Shown here in pieces: positions 1-11,185 of a DNA stretch of 11,185 bases. A program made the translations under genes and the position numbers. The DNA is from Proteobacteria bacterium UBA1844. Its GTDB lineage: Bacteria; Pseudomonadota; Gammaproteobacteria; Steroidobacterales; Woeseiaceae. Every line of letters starts with the position of its first letter. The stretch's first letter is position 1. Below the pieces are notes generated by a model. The model saw only the letters and a list, made by a program, of their open reading frames with translations. It was not told the DNA's origin and did not search any database. The stretch is taken from the NCBI GenBank assembly GCA_002338615.1, contig DDIS01000129.1, positions 1-11,185 on the forward strand. The letters run 5' to 3'.

Positions 1-902
1 GGCGGGCGGCGCCGCCCGATGTTTTTATCGGCATCGACGCGCCGGATTTTAATCTCGGACTGGAATTGAGGCTGAAACGTGCGGGTATTCCCGTCGCACA
101 CTACGTAAGCCCTTCGGTATGGGCCTGGCGCCAGGGGCGCGTCCGGAAGATCAGGGACGCTACGGATTGCGTGATGTGCATATTGCCGTTCGAGAAGACC
201 TTCTACGACAAGCATGACGTGAACGCGGTATTCGTAGGGCATCCAACTGCAGACAGCACGCCGGACTTCATCGATACCCGGGCAGCACGCGCAGAACTCG
301 GGCTTGACGGTGACAAACCCGTCGTCGCCGTGCTGCCCGGGAGCCGCGTAACTGAGGTGACACGTCATGCACCGATATTTGCCGAGGCATGCGCACGCTT
401 GCGCGACACTGACCCGCATCTCCGGTTTGTTTGTCCTGTCGCTGCGCCGCAGCTACGGGCGCCGATAGTCGCGGCTCTCGCGGGCGCTGGCGTGAGCGAT
501 TCATTCCTGCTGCAGGAGGGCCAGTCGCGACTGGTGATGAGCGCGGCCGACGTTGTCATGCTGGCATCCGGAACCGCCGCGCTGGAGTCGGCCTTGTTGC
601 AAAAGCCGACCGTGGCAGCGTACCGCGTCGCGGAGAGTACCGCATGGATCATCAGGATCTTCGGCCTGTTGAAAGTCACGTCAGTGACGTTGCCGAACCA
701 GCTGACTGAAAAGCCGCTCGTACCGGAGCTTATCCAGTGGCAGGTGACCGCGGAGGCTCTCGCACACGAAGTTGGAAGCCTGCTCGGCGACCCCGCGCGA
801 CGCGCATCGATCAGCGCCAGATTTGCTAAACTAAAGAACGAGCTTGCGATAGGCTCGAATCAGCGCGCAGCCGAAGCTGTGCTGGCCCTGGTCGATCAGT
901 AG
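1..902 (+). CDS. lpxB: Lipid-A-disaccharide synthase LpxB, 5'-truncated by the window edge
   Basis: LpxB is a peripheral inner-membrane glycosyltransferase. It condenses UDP-2,3-diacylglucosamine with lipid X (2,3-diacylglucosamine-1-phosphate) to make the lipid A disaccharide. The reading frame is open from the first base (first full codon at 3) to TAG at 900-902. It gives about 299 residues of a family near 380 long, so roughly the first 85-90 residues lie outside the window. Family landmarks are GIDAPDFN near the left edge, HYVSPSVWAWR, LPFEK, the LPGSR segment and LASGTAALE, all closely matching E. coli LpxB as I remember it. The TTG at 66 gives an apparent start but is internal, because conserved sequence continues upstream of it. 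The last codons lie within a short direct repeat that continues into the spacer. The neighbour rnhB follows 53 bp downstream, as is usual for this locus. The identity is secure. Confidence 0.96.
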   Translation, partial: RAAPPDVFIGIDAPDFNLGLELRLKRAGIPVAHYVSPSVWAWRQGRVRKIRDATDCVMCILPFEKTFYDKHDVNAVFVGHPTADSTPDFIDTRAARAELGLDGDKPVVAVLPGSRVTEVTRHAPIFAEACARLRDTDPHLRFVCPVAAPQLRAPIVAALAGAGVSDSFLLQEGQSRLVMSAADVVMLASGTAALESALLQKPTVAAYRVAESTAWIIRIFGLLKVTSVTLPNQLTEKPLVPELIQWQVTAEALAHEVGSLLGDPARRASISARFAKLKNELAIGSNQRAAEAVLALVDQ

Positions 903-954
903 TCGAGCAATAGCCGATAATCAGTCGATCACTTGTCGATCATTCTCGAGCAAT
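891..954 (+). repeat. Short direct repeats spanning the lpxB stop codon and the lpxB-rnhB spacer
   Basis: The octamer GTCGATCA occurs three times, at 891-898, 924-931 and 935-942. The nonamer TCGAGCAAT occurs twice, at 903-911 and 946-954. The composite GTCGATCA-N4-TCGAGCAAT (891-911) and GTCGATCA-N3-TCGAGCAAT (935-954) form two imperfect units 44 bp apart. The first unit includes the final codons and stop of lpxB, and the second ends 1 nt before the rnhB start codon. It looks like a small local duplication; any function is unknown. Confidence 0.7.
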
Positions 955-955
955 C

Positions 956-1555
956 ATGCACACACGCACAACAGCCTGGTACAGACGCCTTGCAGGTGTT
1001 GACGAAGCGGGGCGCGGCCCGTTGGCCGGACCCGTGGTTGCAGCTGCTGTGATGTTTGCGCCCGGCCAGGAAACGAAGGGTCTCGCGGATTCAAAAAAAT
1101 TGAGTGCGGCGCGGCGTGAGCACCTGGCGTTCGAGATTCGGAACCAGGCGCTTGCCTGGTCCGTGGCTTGGGCCGACCGTGCTGAAATTGACGCACTGAA
1201 TATTCTCGAAGCGACGTTGCTGGCCATGCAGAGGGCCGTTACCGGCCTGATATTTCGTCCTGATTTTGTGGCTGTCGATGGCAACCGGATGCCGAACCTG
1301 AAGTATCACGGCGAGGTGATCGAAGGCGAAGCGATTGTCCGCGGCGACGGCAGCGTGCCAGCCATCAGCGCCGCGTCTATCCTGGCCAAAACCACGCGCG
1401 ATCGCATCATGCACGATATGGATTCATTCTACCCCGGTTACGAGTTCAGACGACACAAAGGTTACCCGACTGCTCTGCATCGCGAGCGGCTGCAAAGTAT
1501 CGGTGTCTGTGCGGAACACCGGCGCAGTTTTGCCCCGGTCCGGAGCGTCTTGTGA
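956..1555 (+). CDS. rnhB: Ribonuclease HII
   Basis: RNase HII cleaves the RNA strand of RNA/DNA hybrids. It also nicks 5' of single ribonucleotides embedded in DNA, starting ribonucleotide excision repair. The protein has 199 residues (E. coli about 198). Catalytic acidic residues are visible: D16 and E17 in [10 protein letters not shown]108 in VDGNR and D131 in [10 protein letters not shown]. Also present are [18 protein letters not shown] and HKGYPT, which are typical of the type 2 family. The segment between D108 and D131 is five residues longer than in E. coli as I remember it. The ATG at 956 is the only reasonable start before the first catalytic motif. Its ribosome-binding site is weak, with only a GAG at 948-950. 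The stop overlaps the dnaE start by 4 nt, so the two genes are probably translationally coupled. Confidence 0.97.
   Translation: MHTRTTAWYRRLAGVDEAGRGPLAGPVVAAAVMFAPGQETKGLADSKKLSAARREHLAFEIRNQALAWSVAWADRAEIDALNILEATLLAMQRAVTGLIFRPDFVAVDGNRMPNLKYHGEVIEGEAIVRGDGSVPAISAASILAKTTRDRIMHDMDSFYPGYEFRRHKGYPTALHRERLQSIGVCAEHRRSFAPVRSVL
1542..1545 (+). promoter_or_regulatory. Ribosome-binding site deciding the GTG start of dnaE
   Basis: A GGAG inside the 3' end of rnhB lies six bases before GTG 1552. No ATG lies between it and the conserved PHP motif HLHVH, so this site supports the GTG, which overlaps the rnhB stop codon, as the real start. Confidence 0.6.
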
Positions 1556-4500
1556 GCAGCGCCTGCCCAGCTGCGGAGGCCGAGCCCGTATTTGTCCATC
1601 TGCACGTGCACACCGAGTTTTCGCTGATCGACAGTACCGTTCGCATACCGCGACTGATGCAGGCCTGCGCCAGTAGTGGCATGCCGGCCGTTGCGCTGAC
1701 AGATCAAAACAACCTGTTTGGCCTCGTAAAGTTCTACAAAAAAGCAATCGCTGCGGGCGTAAAGCCGGTCATCGGCGCTGAGGTGTCGATTGCCAATGAC
1801 GACGATTCCACACGCCCGTCCTCGCTCGTGTTGCTTTGCCAGGACAACGATGGTTACCGAAATCTTTCACGGCTCTTGTCGCGCGCCTATCTCGAAGGGC
1901 AGCAGCGCGGCGTGCCGATTCTGCGTGGCGAGTGGCTGCACAAAGAATCCTGCGACGGACTCATTGCCCTGTCCGGGGGGCCACGTGGCGACGTGGGACA
2001 AGCGCTCCTGCACGGCCACCCGGAAGTCGCAAGCCGGCGGCTTGATCGCTGGACGGAGACCTTTGCAGATCGCTTTTACCTGGAAGTCTTCCGCACCGGC
2101 CGCGTCGGCGACGAACGATGCGTCCAGGCATCGGTGCAGCTGGCGCACGAACACGGCGTGCCGATCGTTGCGACCAACGATGTCCGCTTCATCGAGGCGG
2201 ATGGCTACTACGCACACGAGGCACGGGTTTGTATTCGCGAAGGTCGAAGCCTGGCCGACGCCGAGCGGCCGAAAATATACAGTGACCAGCAATATCTGAA
2301 GACTCCCGGCGAGATGCATCAGTTGTTCGCGGACCTGCCGGCGGCAATCCTGAACAGCGTGGAGATCGCAAAGCGCTGTAATCTGGATCTGCAACTCGGC
2401 ACGAGCGTGTTGCCCGCTTTTCCGGTACCAGCGGGGCAAAGCGAAGCAGAGTTCCTGGAGAGCGAAGCGCGGCAGGGGCTTGCGAGTAAGCTCAAGAAGA
2501 TCTTCGCCGACAACGATACGTCAAAAGGCGAGCAAGCCGCGCTTGCGGCGCCGTACTATGAACGTCTCGAGCGTGAGCTGGGCGTCATCCAGGGCATGGG
2601 ATTTCCGGGTTACTTCCTGATCGTCGCCGATTTCATTCGCTGGGCACGTGACAACGGCGTGCCGGTCGGTCCGGGACGCGGCTCCGGCGCGGGTTCGCTG
2701 GTAGCGTGGGTGCTGGGCATTACGGACCTCGATCCGCTGGCGCACGATCTTCTGTTCGAGCGCTTTCTGAATCCCGAGCGAGTGTCGATGCCGGACTTTG
2801 ACGTCGACTTTTGCATGCTGGGGCGCGATCGGGTCATCGACTACGTTGCCGACCGCTACGGGCGCAACCGCGTCGCGCAGATAATCACATTTGGCACGAT
2901 GGCAGCGCGCGCCGTGATTCGTGACACTGGTCGTATCCTTGGGCAACCGTACGGTTTCGTCGACAGGATCGCGAAGCTGGTTCCTTTCGAAATTGGCATG
3001 ACGCTCGAGAAGGCGCTGGAGCAATCCGATGAACTTGCCGGCATCTACCGGGACGAGGAGGAAGTCGCCGCGCTGATCGATCTTGCGAAGTCGCTCGAAG
3101 GCCTTGCCCGCAACGCGGGCAAGCACGCCGGCGGCGTTGTGATTGCGCCCGGCGATTTGAGCGACTTCACACCACTGTACTGTGAGGATGGCGGCTCGAA
3201 CCTGGTCACGCAGCTCGACAAAGACGATGTCGAGGCGGTCGGACTGGTGAAATTCGACTTTCTCGGTCTGAAAACGCTGACGATCATCGACCAGGCCGTC
3301 AAGAACATTAACGAGGAACAGCCGGACGCCAAGCTCGATATCCAGGCGCTGCCGATGCATGACGCGGAAACCTTCCGCCTGCTGCAGCGTACGACCACGG
3401 CCGCTGTATTTCAGCTCGAATCCAGTGGCATGCGTGACCTGATCAAGCGCATGCGGCCTGACCAGTTTGATGACCTCGTCGCGTTGGTTGCGCTGTTTCG
3501 GCCGGGCCCGCTGCAGTCCGGCATGGTTGACGATTTCATTGCTCGCAAGCACGCGAGCAATCCCGCAGAGATAGATTACCTGCATCCGGATTTAAAGAAC
3601 GTGCTCGAGGAAACCTATGGCGTGATCCTGTACCAGGAACAGGTCATGCAGATCGCGCAGGTGCTGGCCGGGTACACACTCGGCGGCGCTGACCTCCTGC
3701 GTCGTGCCATGGGCAAGAAAAAGCCGGAAGAAATGGCCAAGCAACGGGAAATTTTTATCAGCGGCGCAACCGAACGCGGTGTTGCACGGCCGACAGCGAC
3801 GCGCATCTTCGACTTGATGGAGAAGTTTGCGGGTTATGGCTTCAACAAGTCACACTCGGCAGCCTATGCGGTGCTTTCCTACCAGACGGCCTACCTGAAA
3901 GCGCACTATCCGGCCGCATTCATGGCCGCTGTCATGAGTGCCGACCTCGATAACACAGATCGGCTGGTGACCCTGAAGGATGATTGCCGCCAACTCGGCC
4001 TCGCGTTGCAGGTGCCGAACGTAAATGCATCCGCGTATCATTTCAGTGTCTCTGACCGTGCGACTATTTTGTATGGGCTTGGTGCTATCAAGGGCGTGGG
4101 TCGCGGTGCCGTCGAAGCGCTGGTGAGCGAGCGTGAACAACATGGTCCGTTCAGCAGCCTTGCCGAATTTTGCCGCCGTGTGGACCACGAAAAGCTGAAT
4201 CGACGGTCACTGGAAGCCATGATCAGATCGGGTGCGATGGACGTGTTTGGCGTTACACGGCGCGGTCTGATGCAGCAACTGGCCGACGCAATGCAAGGTG
4301 CGGATCAGCATGCACGAGCCAGCGCCGCCGGACAGAACGATATGTTCGGACTCACACAGCCAGCTGCGCCGGCGTCAGCCACTGTGGCGGTTGCAGTGAG
4401 TGAATGGCAGGAACGCGAGTTTCTCAAGTATGAGAAAGAGGCCCTCGGTTTGTACCTGAGTGGACACCCGTTTCACGCGGTACGCGCCGACGCGGAGTAT

Positions 4501-5097
4501 TTTGTGGATGGGAGTCTCGGCGACCTTGCACTGGAAACTCCACCACAAAGCGTCGCGGGTGAGCGCAACTATGCGCAAGCGCGGCGCGAAGTGACCGTTG
4601 CGGGGCTCATCATGGAGGTTCGCAAGCGCGGCAATCGGGTGAGTGTCGTGCTGGATGACGATACGGCGCGCATGGAGGTGAGCCTGTTCAATGAAGCGTT
4701 CCAGGCGCACCGGGAGCTACTCGTCAAAGACGAGATTGTCGTGGTAAGCGGAGCACTCCGTTACGATGATTTCATCGCTGCCTGGTCGGTCAACGCGAAA
4801 ACGGTAACGCACATAGACCGCGTCATCGAAAGCCGTGCCAGCGGCATGTTGTTGCGACTCCGCCCGAATGGACAGGGCGAGCGGCTGCTGGTGCAGCTGC
4901 ATGACCTGTTGCTGCCATATCGCGAGGGGAAATGCGACGTCTCGGTTCAGTACGTCGGCGACAACGCCGCGGCACGACTCCTGTTGGGGCCGGAATGGTC
5001 TGTGCGTCCGAGCCGTGAGCTGCGCGACAAGCTGGGTGAATTGCTAGGCGCAAATAATGTCAGGCTGCTGTACGCACCCGGCCGGGAAATCATGTAA
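1552..5097 (+). CDS. dnaE: DNA polymerase III subunit alpha (DnaE, replicative polymerase)
   Basis: This is the catalytic subunit of the chromosomal replicase, 1181 residues (E. coli 1160). The N-terminal PHP domain begins with HLHVHTEFS (about residues 16-24). The C-family polymerase core has metal-binding aspartates D417 and D419 in PDFDVDF and D569 in KFDFLGL, equivalent to E. coli D401, D403 and D555. A helix-hairpin-helix lies at about 839-860 ([10 protein letters not shown]). A beta-clamp-binding motif QNDMF sits at 928-932, and an OB-fold at about 1014-1090. The C-terminal domain ends in a W-x-V-x-PS motif like E. coli. The start is GTG at 1552, overlapping the rnhB stop as GTGA, with a GGAG at 1542-1545 six bases upstream. 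The PHP metal site is mixed: the first motif is intact, but other positions carry Q52, S91 and R212 where active PHP domains have His. Proofreading is therefore probably left to a separate DnaQ subunit. Confidence 0.98.
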   Translation: MSSACPAAEAEPVFVHLHVHTEFSLIDSTVRIPRLMQACASSGMPAVALTDQNNLFGLVKFYKKAIAAGVKPVIGAEVSIANDDDSTRPSSLVLLCQDNDGYRNLSRLLSRAYLEGQQRGVPILRGEWLHKESCDGLIALSGGPRGDVGQALLHGHPEVASRRLDRWTETFADRFYLEVFRTGRVGDERCVQASVQLAHEHGVPIVATNDVRFIEADGYYAHEARVCIREGRSLADAERPKIYSDQQYLKTPGEMHQLFADLPAAILNSVEIAKRCNLDLQLGTSVLPAFPVPAGQSEAEFLESEARQGLASKLKKIFADNDTSKGEQAALAAPYYERLERELGVIQGMGFPGYFLIVADFIRWARDNGVPVGPGRGSGAGSLVAWVLGITDLDPLAHDLLFERFLNPERVSMPDFDVDFCMLGRDRVIDYVADRYGRNRVAQIITFGTMAARAVIRDTGRILGQPYGFVDRIAKLVPFEIGMTLEKALEQSDELAGIYRDEEEVAALIDLAKSLEGLARNAGKHAGGVVIAPGDLSDFTPLYCEDGGSNLVTQLDKDDVEAVGLVKFDFLGLKTLTIIDQAVKNINEEQPDAKLDIQALPMHDAETFRLLQRTTTAAVFQLESSGMRDLIKRMRPDQFDDLVALVALFRPGPLQSGMVDDFIARKHASNPAEIDYLHPDLKNVLEETYGVILYQEQVMQIAQVLAGYTLGGADLLRRAMGKKKPEEMAKQREIFISGATERGVARPTATRIFDLMEKFAGYGFNKSHSAAYAVLSYQTAYLKAHYPAAFMAAVMSADLDNTDRLVTLKDDCRQLGLALQVPNVNASAYHFSVSDRATILYGLGAIKGVGRGAVEALVSEREQHGPFSSLAEFCRRVDHEKLNRRSLEAMIRSGAMDVFGVTRRGLMQQLADAMQGADQHARASAAGQNDMFGLTQPAAPASATVAVAVSEWQEREFLKYEKEALGLYLSGHPFHAVRADAEYFVDGSLGDLALETPPQSVAGERNYAQARREVTVAGLIMEVRKRGNRVSVVLDDDTARMEVSLFNEAFQAHRELLVKDEIVVVSGALRYDDFIAAWSVNAKTVTHIDRVIESRASGMLLRLRPNGQGERLLVQLHDLLLPYREGKCDVSVQYVGDNAAARLLLGPEWSVRPSRELRDKLGELLGANNVRLLYAPGREIM

Positions 5098-5128
5098 GGT
5101 TTGGGCCCCGGTACGAATCGACACGTTT

Positions 5129-6088
5129 ATGGACCTGAAATTTCTCGATTTTGAGCAACCGATTGCCGAGCTTGAGGCGAAGATCGACGAACTTCGCTTC
5201 GTCGGTGACGACTCGGAAGTCAATATCAATGAAGAGGTCGCTCGCCTGCGTGGCAAGAGCGAGTCACAGACCCGCAGTATTTTTTCCAAGCTGACGGCCT
5301 GGCAGATAGCGCAGGTAGCACGCCATCCGAGCAGGCCCTATACGCTCGATTACCTGGAAATTATCGCACCTGATTTTCAGGAACTGCACGGCGATCGAAT
5401 GTTTGGCGACGATCACGCTATCGTCGGCGGTGTCGGGCGTCTCGACGGTCGTTCGGTATTGTTTATCGGTCACCAGAAAGGTCGCGATACCAAGGATCGC
5501 GTACGGCGCAACTACGGCATGCCGAAACCCGAGGGTTATCGCAAAGCCCAGCGGCTGCTGCGCATGGCAGAAAAATTCAAGTTGCCGGTTGTCACCTTTA
5601 TTGATACCCCGGGCGCGTATCCCGGTGTCGGCGCCGAAGAACGGGGCCAAAGCGAGGCAATTGCGTATTGCCTCTACCAGATGGCGGGGCTTGCGACCCC
5701 GATCATCAGCGTGGTCATTGGTGAAGGCGGCTCGGGCGGCGCGCTTGCGATTGGCGTAGGCGATCGGTTGCTGATGCTGCAATACAGTATCTACGCGGTG
5801 ATCTCCCCCGAAGGTTGCGCGTCGATTCTCTGGAAGAGTGCCGAGCGCGCCGAAGAAGCGGCCGAAGCGATGAAAATCACGGCCAGTTCCCTGAACAAAT
5901 TCGGTCTCGTCGATGAAGTCCTCGAAGAGCCGTTGGGCGGCGCGCACCGAAATCCTGCGGCGATGGCCAACGTCATCAAGAAAGCCCTGATCCGTCATCT
6001 CGAGGAGCTCGATGCGTTCTCGGCCGAACAGCTGCTGGCAAACCGCCAGCAACGGCTCTCCAGCTTCGGCAGATTCAAGGAAGCGTGA
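5129..6088 (+). CDS. accA: Acetyl-CoA carboxylase carboxyltransferase subunit alpha
   Basis: AccA with AccD transfers the carboxyl group from carboxybiotin to acetyl-CoA, giving malonyl-CoA, the first committed step of fatty acid synthesis. The start at ATG 5129 gives 319 residues, the length I recall for the E. coli protein. The N-terminus reads [18 protein letters not shown], nearly the family consensus. Crotonase-fold landmarks are [38 protein letters not shown] (from about D159), [12 protein letters not shown] (198-209), [13 protein letters not shown] and [10 protein letters not shown]. The frame is open up to an ATG at 5057 inside dnaE, but that extension has no family counterpart. The gene follows dnaE by 31 bp, a pairing also found in E. 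coli. No clear Shine-Dalgarno sequence precedes the chosen start, which may mean reliance on ribosomes arriving from dnaE. The stop overlaps tilS by 4 nt. Confidence 0.97.
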   Translation: MDLKFLDFEQPIAELEAKIDELRFVGDDSEVNINEEVARLRGKSESQTRSIFSKLTAWQIAQVARHPSRPYTLDYLEIIAPDFQELHGDRMFGDDHAIVGGVGRLDGRSVLFIGHQKGRDTKDRVRRNYGMPKPEGYRKAQRLLRMAEKFKLPVVTFIDTPGAYPGVGAEERGQSEAIAYCLYQMAGLATPIISVVIGEGGSGGALAIGVGDRLLMLQYSIYAVISPEGCASILWKSAERAEEAAEAMKITASSLNKFGLVDEVLEEPLGGAHRNPAAMANVIKKALIRHLEELDAFSAEQLLANRQQRLSSFGRFKEA

Positions 6089-7419
6089 GCTTTACGCCGG
6101 ATACGCTGCTCGCGAGCCTTCGGCAACTCGAAGCTTTGCATGGGCGGCCTGAGCGCTATGTGGTTGCTCTCAGCGGCGGGCTCGATTCAAGCGTGCTGCT
6201 GCATGCGCTTGCAGCGAAGCGTAGCGAACATTCCCGGCCGCTCGCTGCCGTCCATGTCGATCACGGCCTGCACCCGGATTCAGCTGACTGGGCCCTCGCG
6301 GCCGAAGCTTTTGCGGGGAGTCTCGACGTTGCGTTCCGGTGCCTGACGGTCCGGGTCGCAGCGGATCCGGGGATAAGCCCGGAAGCAGCTGCACGCACGG
6401 CACGTTACCGCGCCTTTGCGACGCAAATACAGCCGGGGGACTGGTTGCTGTGTGCGCATCACCAGAACGACCAGGCCGAGACCCTGTTGCTGAACCTGTT
6501 GCGTGGCAGCGGGCCGACCGGGCTCGCGGCAATGCGGGCCGTACGTGATTTTCACGGTGGGCAACTCGTCCGGCCCATGCTCGGCGTACCGCGTGCCGAG
6601 CTGCACGCCTATGCAACAAGCGCGCAGATGCACTGGCTCGAGGATCCCGGCAACCGCGATGAACGCTTCGACAGGAATTTCCTGCGGCACTCAATTCTGC
6701 CCTTGCTGGCAACGCACTGGTCCGATCCGGTTGCGCGACTTGCGCGCAGCGCCGAACTCAATCGCGAAGCGAGTCAATTGCTCGGCGAACTTGCGGATGC
6801 AGATCTTGCCAGCCTTGGTGAGTCGCCGGACAGGCTCTCGCTGACGGGGCTCAATGCATTGCCGCGACCCCGTGCCGCGAATGCATTGCGACGGGCCTGC
6901 GAACGGCTCGGCTTGCCGCGACCGTCGGCAACGGGGCTCGATAGCCTGTTTGCCGATCTCGTTGCAGCGCGTCGCGATGCCGAGCCGACCGTTCGTTGGC
7001 GCGGTGTCGAAGCCAGGCGCTTCCGCGATCATCTTTTCTTGCTGCCGGAAATGCCGGCCAGCGACTTTTGCGGCGCAATCCTGACAGGCAGCAACGCCGT
7101 CGCACTGGGCCCGGGTCTTGGGCGACTGACGCTCGATCGAACCTCGGCGCCAGGCATCCAGCCGGCGCTGGTGGAATCGGGCTTGCGACTAAAACTGCGG
7201 CAAGGCGGAGAGAAATTAAAGCCGTTAGGTCAACAACATACGAGAAAACTCAAGAAGTTACTTCAAGAGAATGCCGTGCCGCCGTGGCTGCGCAAACGCC
7301 TGCCGTTGCTGTACGCGGGCGATCGTCTGGTCGCTGTCGCCGATCTTTGGATGGACGCATCAGCCGTCGCGAATGAGGGCTATATCGTGCGCTGGGAGGG
7401 CCGACCGCCATTCATTTAG
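6085..7419 (+). CDS. tilS: tRNA(Ile)-lysidine synthase
   Basis: TilS uses ATP and lysine to convert cytidine 34 of the CAU-anticodon tRNA-Ile to lysidine. This changes both decoding (AUA) and charging from Met to Ile. The protein has 444 residues (E. coli about 432). The N-terminal ATP pyrophosphatase domain has the PP-loop SGGLDSS (30-36), VDHGLHPDS and HHQNDQAET (125-133). A middle substrate-binding region lies at about 250-320. The C-terminal domain is recognisable from [11 protein letters not shown] (372-382) through [13 protein letters not shown]. The start is GTG 6085, overlapping the accA stop as GTGA, with AAGG at 6077-6080 just upstream. Codons for residues 369-396 are unusually A/T-rich, with CTA, three TTA and AGA. 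This is the last gene before a 170-bp gap with a hairpin, so it may end the upstream transcription unit. Confidence 0.96.
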   Translation: MSFTPDTLLASLRQLEALHGRPERYVVALSGGLDSSVLLHALAAKRSEHSRPLAAVHVDHGLHPDSADWALAAEAFAGSLDVAFRCLTVRVAADPGISPEAAARTARYRAFATQIQPGDWLLCAHHQNDQAETLLLNLLRGSGPTGLAAMRAVRDFHGGQLVRPMLGVPRAELHAYATSAQMHWLEDPGNRDERFDRNFLRHSILPLLATHWSDPVARLARSAELNREASQLLGELADADLASLGESPDRLSLTGLNALPRPRAANALRRACERLGLPRPSATGLDSLFADLVAARRDAEPTVRWRGVEARRFRDHLFLLPEMPASDFCGAILTGSNAVALGPGLGRLTLDRTSAPGIQPALVESGLRLKLRQGGEKLKPLGQQHTRKLKKLLQENAVPPWLRKRLPLLYAGDRLVAVADLWMDASAVANEGYIVRWEGRPPFI

Positions 7420-7469
7420 TGAGCGAACAAGTGGGTGATTGCATTGTTTGCTGTAGCCCTATCTGATAA

Positions 7470-10078
<2,609 letters not shown>

Positions 10079-10087
10079 CTCAGACAA

Positions 10088-10109
10088 TTGAATCAGGCAA
10101 ACGATTCAG
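10088..10109 (+). repeat. Small inverted repeat in the kdsA-eno spacer
   Basis: TGAATC (10089-10094) and GATTCA (10103-10108) are perfect reverse complements separated by eight bases, extended by a T-G pair on the outside. No T-run follows, so it is not a standard terminator. It may be an operator-like site or a minor RNA hairpin upstream of eno. Chance occurrence is quite possible. Confidence 0.35.
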
Positions 10110-10116
10110 GACGTAA

Positions 10117-11185
<1,069 letters not shown>

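Noticed and set aside
66..902. A TTG start at 66 for lpxB
   Set aside because: The conserved sequence GIDAPDFN lies upstream in the same frame, so the gene begins before the window.
2521..3585. Minus-strand open frame of 354 codons opposite dnaE
   Set aside because: It lies entirely within the conserved polymerase core of dnaE and has no recognisable motif. It is a codon-bias shadow.
5057..5128. N-terminal extension of accA from ATG 5057 inside dnaE
   Set aside because: The 24 extra residues have no family counterpart, and the ATG at 5129 gives the usual length and N-terminus.
5264..6052. Minus-strand open frame of 262 codons opposite accA
   Set aside because: It covers the conserved AccA catalytic region in antisense and shows no motif.

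Overview
The window is a stretch of core chromosome from a GC-rich Gammaproteobacterium, with eight protein genes all on the + strand: lpxB (5' end cut off), rnhB, dnaE, accA, tilS, pyrG, kdsA and eno (3' end cut off). From memory this is the gene order of Pseudomonas and many other gammaproteobacteria. LpxB and KdsA imply a Gram-negative cell that makes lipid A and Kdo. DnaE and AccA resemble their E. coli counterparts along their whole length. KdsA does not: it has the residues of the metal-dependent class rather than the E. coli/Pseudomonas metal-independent class. This suggests a lineage outside Enterobacterales and Pseudomonas, possibly near Xanthomonadales or related groups, but the exact taxon is not settled by what I can see.

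Layout. Positions 1-902 hold the end of lpxB, followed by a 53-bp spacer of short direct repeats. Positions 956-7419 hold rnhB-dnaE-accA-tilS in tight succession: rnhB/dnaE and accA/tilS overlap by 4 nt (GTGA), and dnaE and accA are 31 bp apart. Positions 7420-7589 are the only sizeable gap (170 bp). It carries a strong hairpin followed by T-rich sequence, plus an upstream segment that can pair with the hairpin's 5' arm instead. Positions 7590-10078 are pyrG-kdsA, overlapping by 4 nt (ATGA). After a 56-bp spacer comes eno, which runs off the window.

How the genes work together. The products do not form one pathway. lpxB (lipid A), kdsA (Kdo) and accA (malonyl-CoA for fatty acids) feed envelope synthesis. 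dnaE and rnhB serve DNA replication and ribonucleotide/RNA removal. tilS matures a tRNA, pyrG makes CTP (also needed to activate Kdo as CMP-Kdo), and eno makes PEP (a KdsA substrate). The last three genes are thus linked by metabolites: CTP, PEP and Kdo.

There is no mobile element, CRISPR array, RNA gene or defence system here, and I see no undescribed multi-gene system. The best leads are the pyrG leader, which looks like a possible attenuator with a short ORF overlapping the pyrG start, and the class of KdsA in this otherwise conventional locus.
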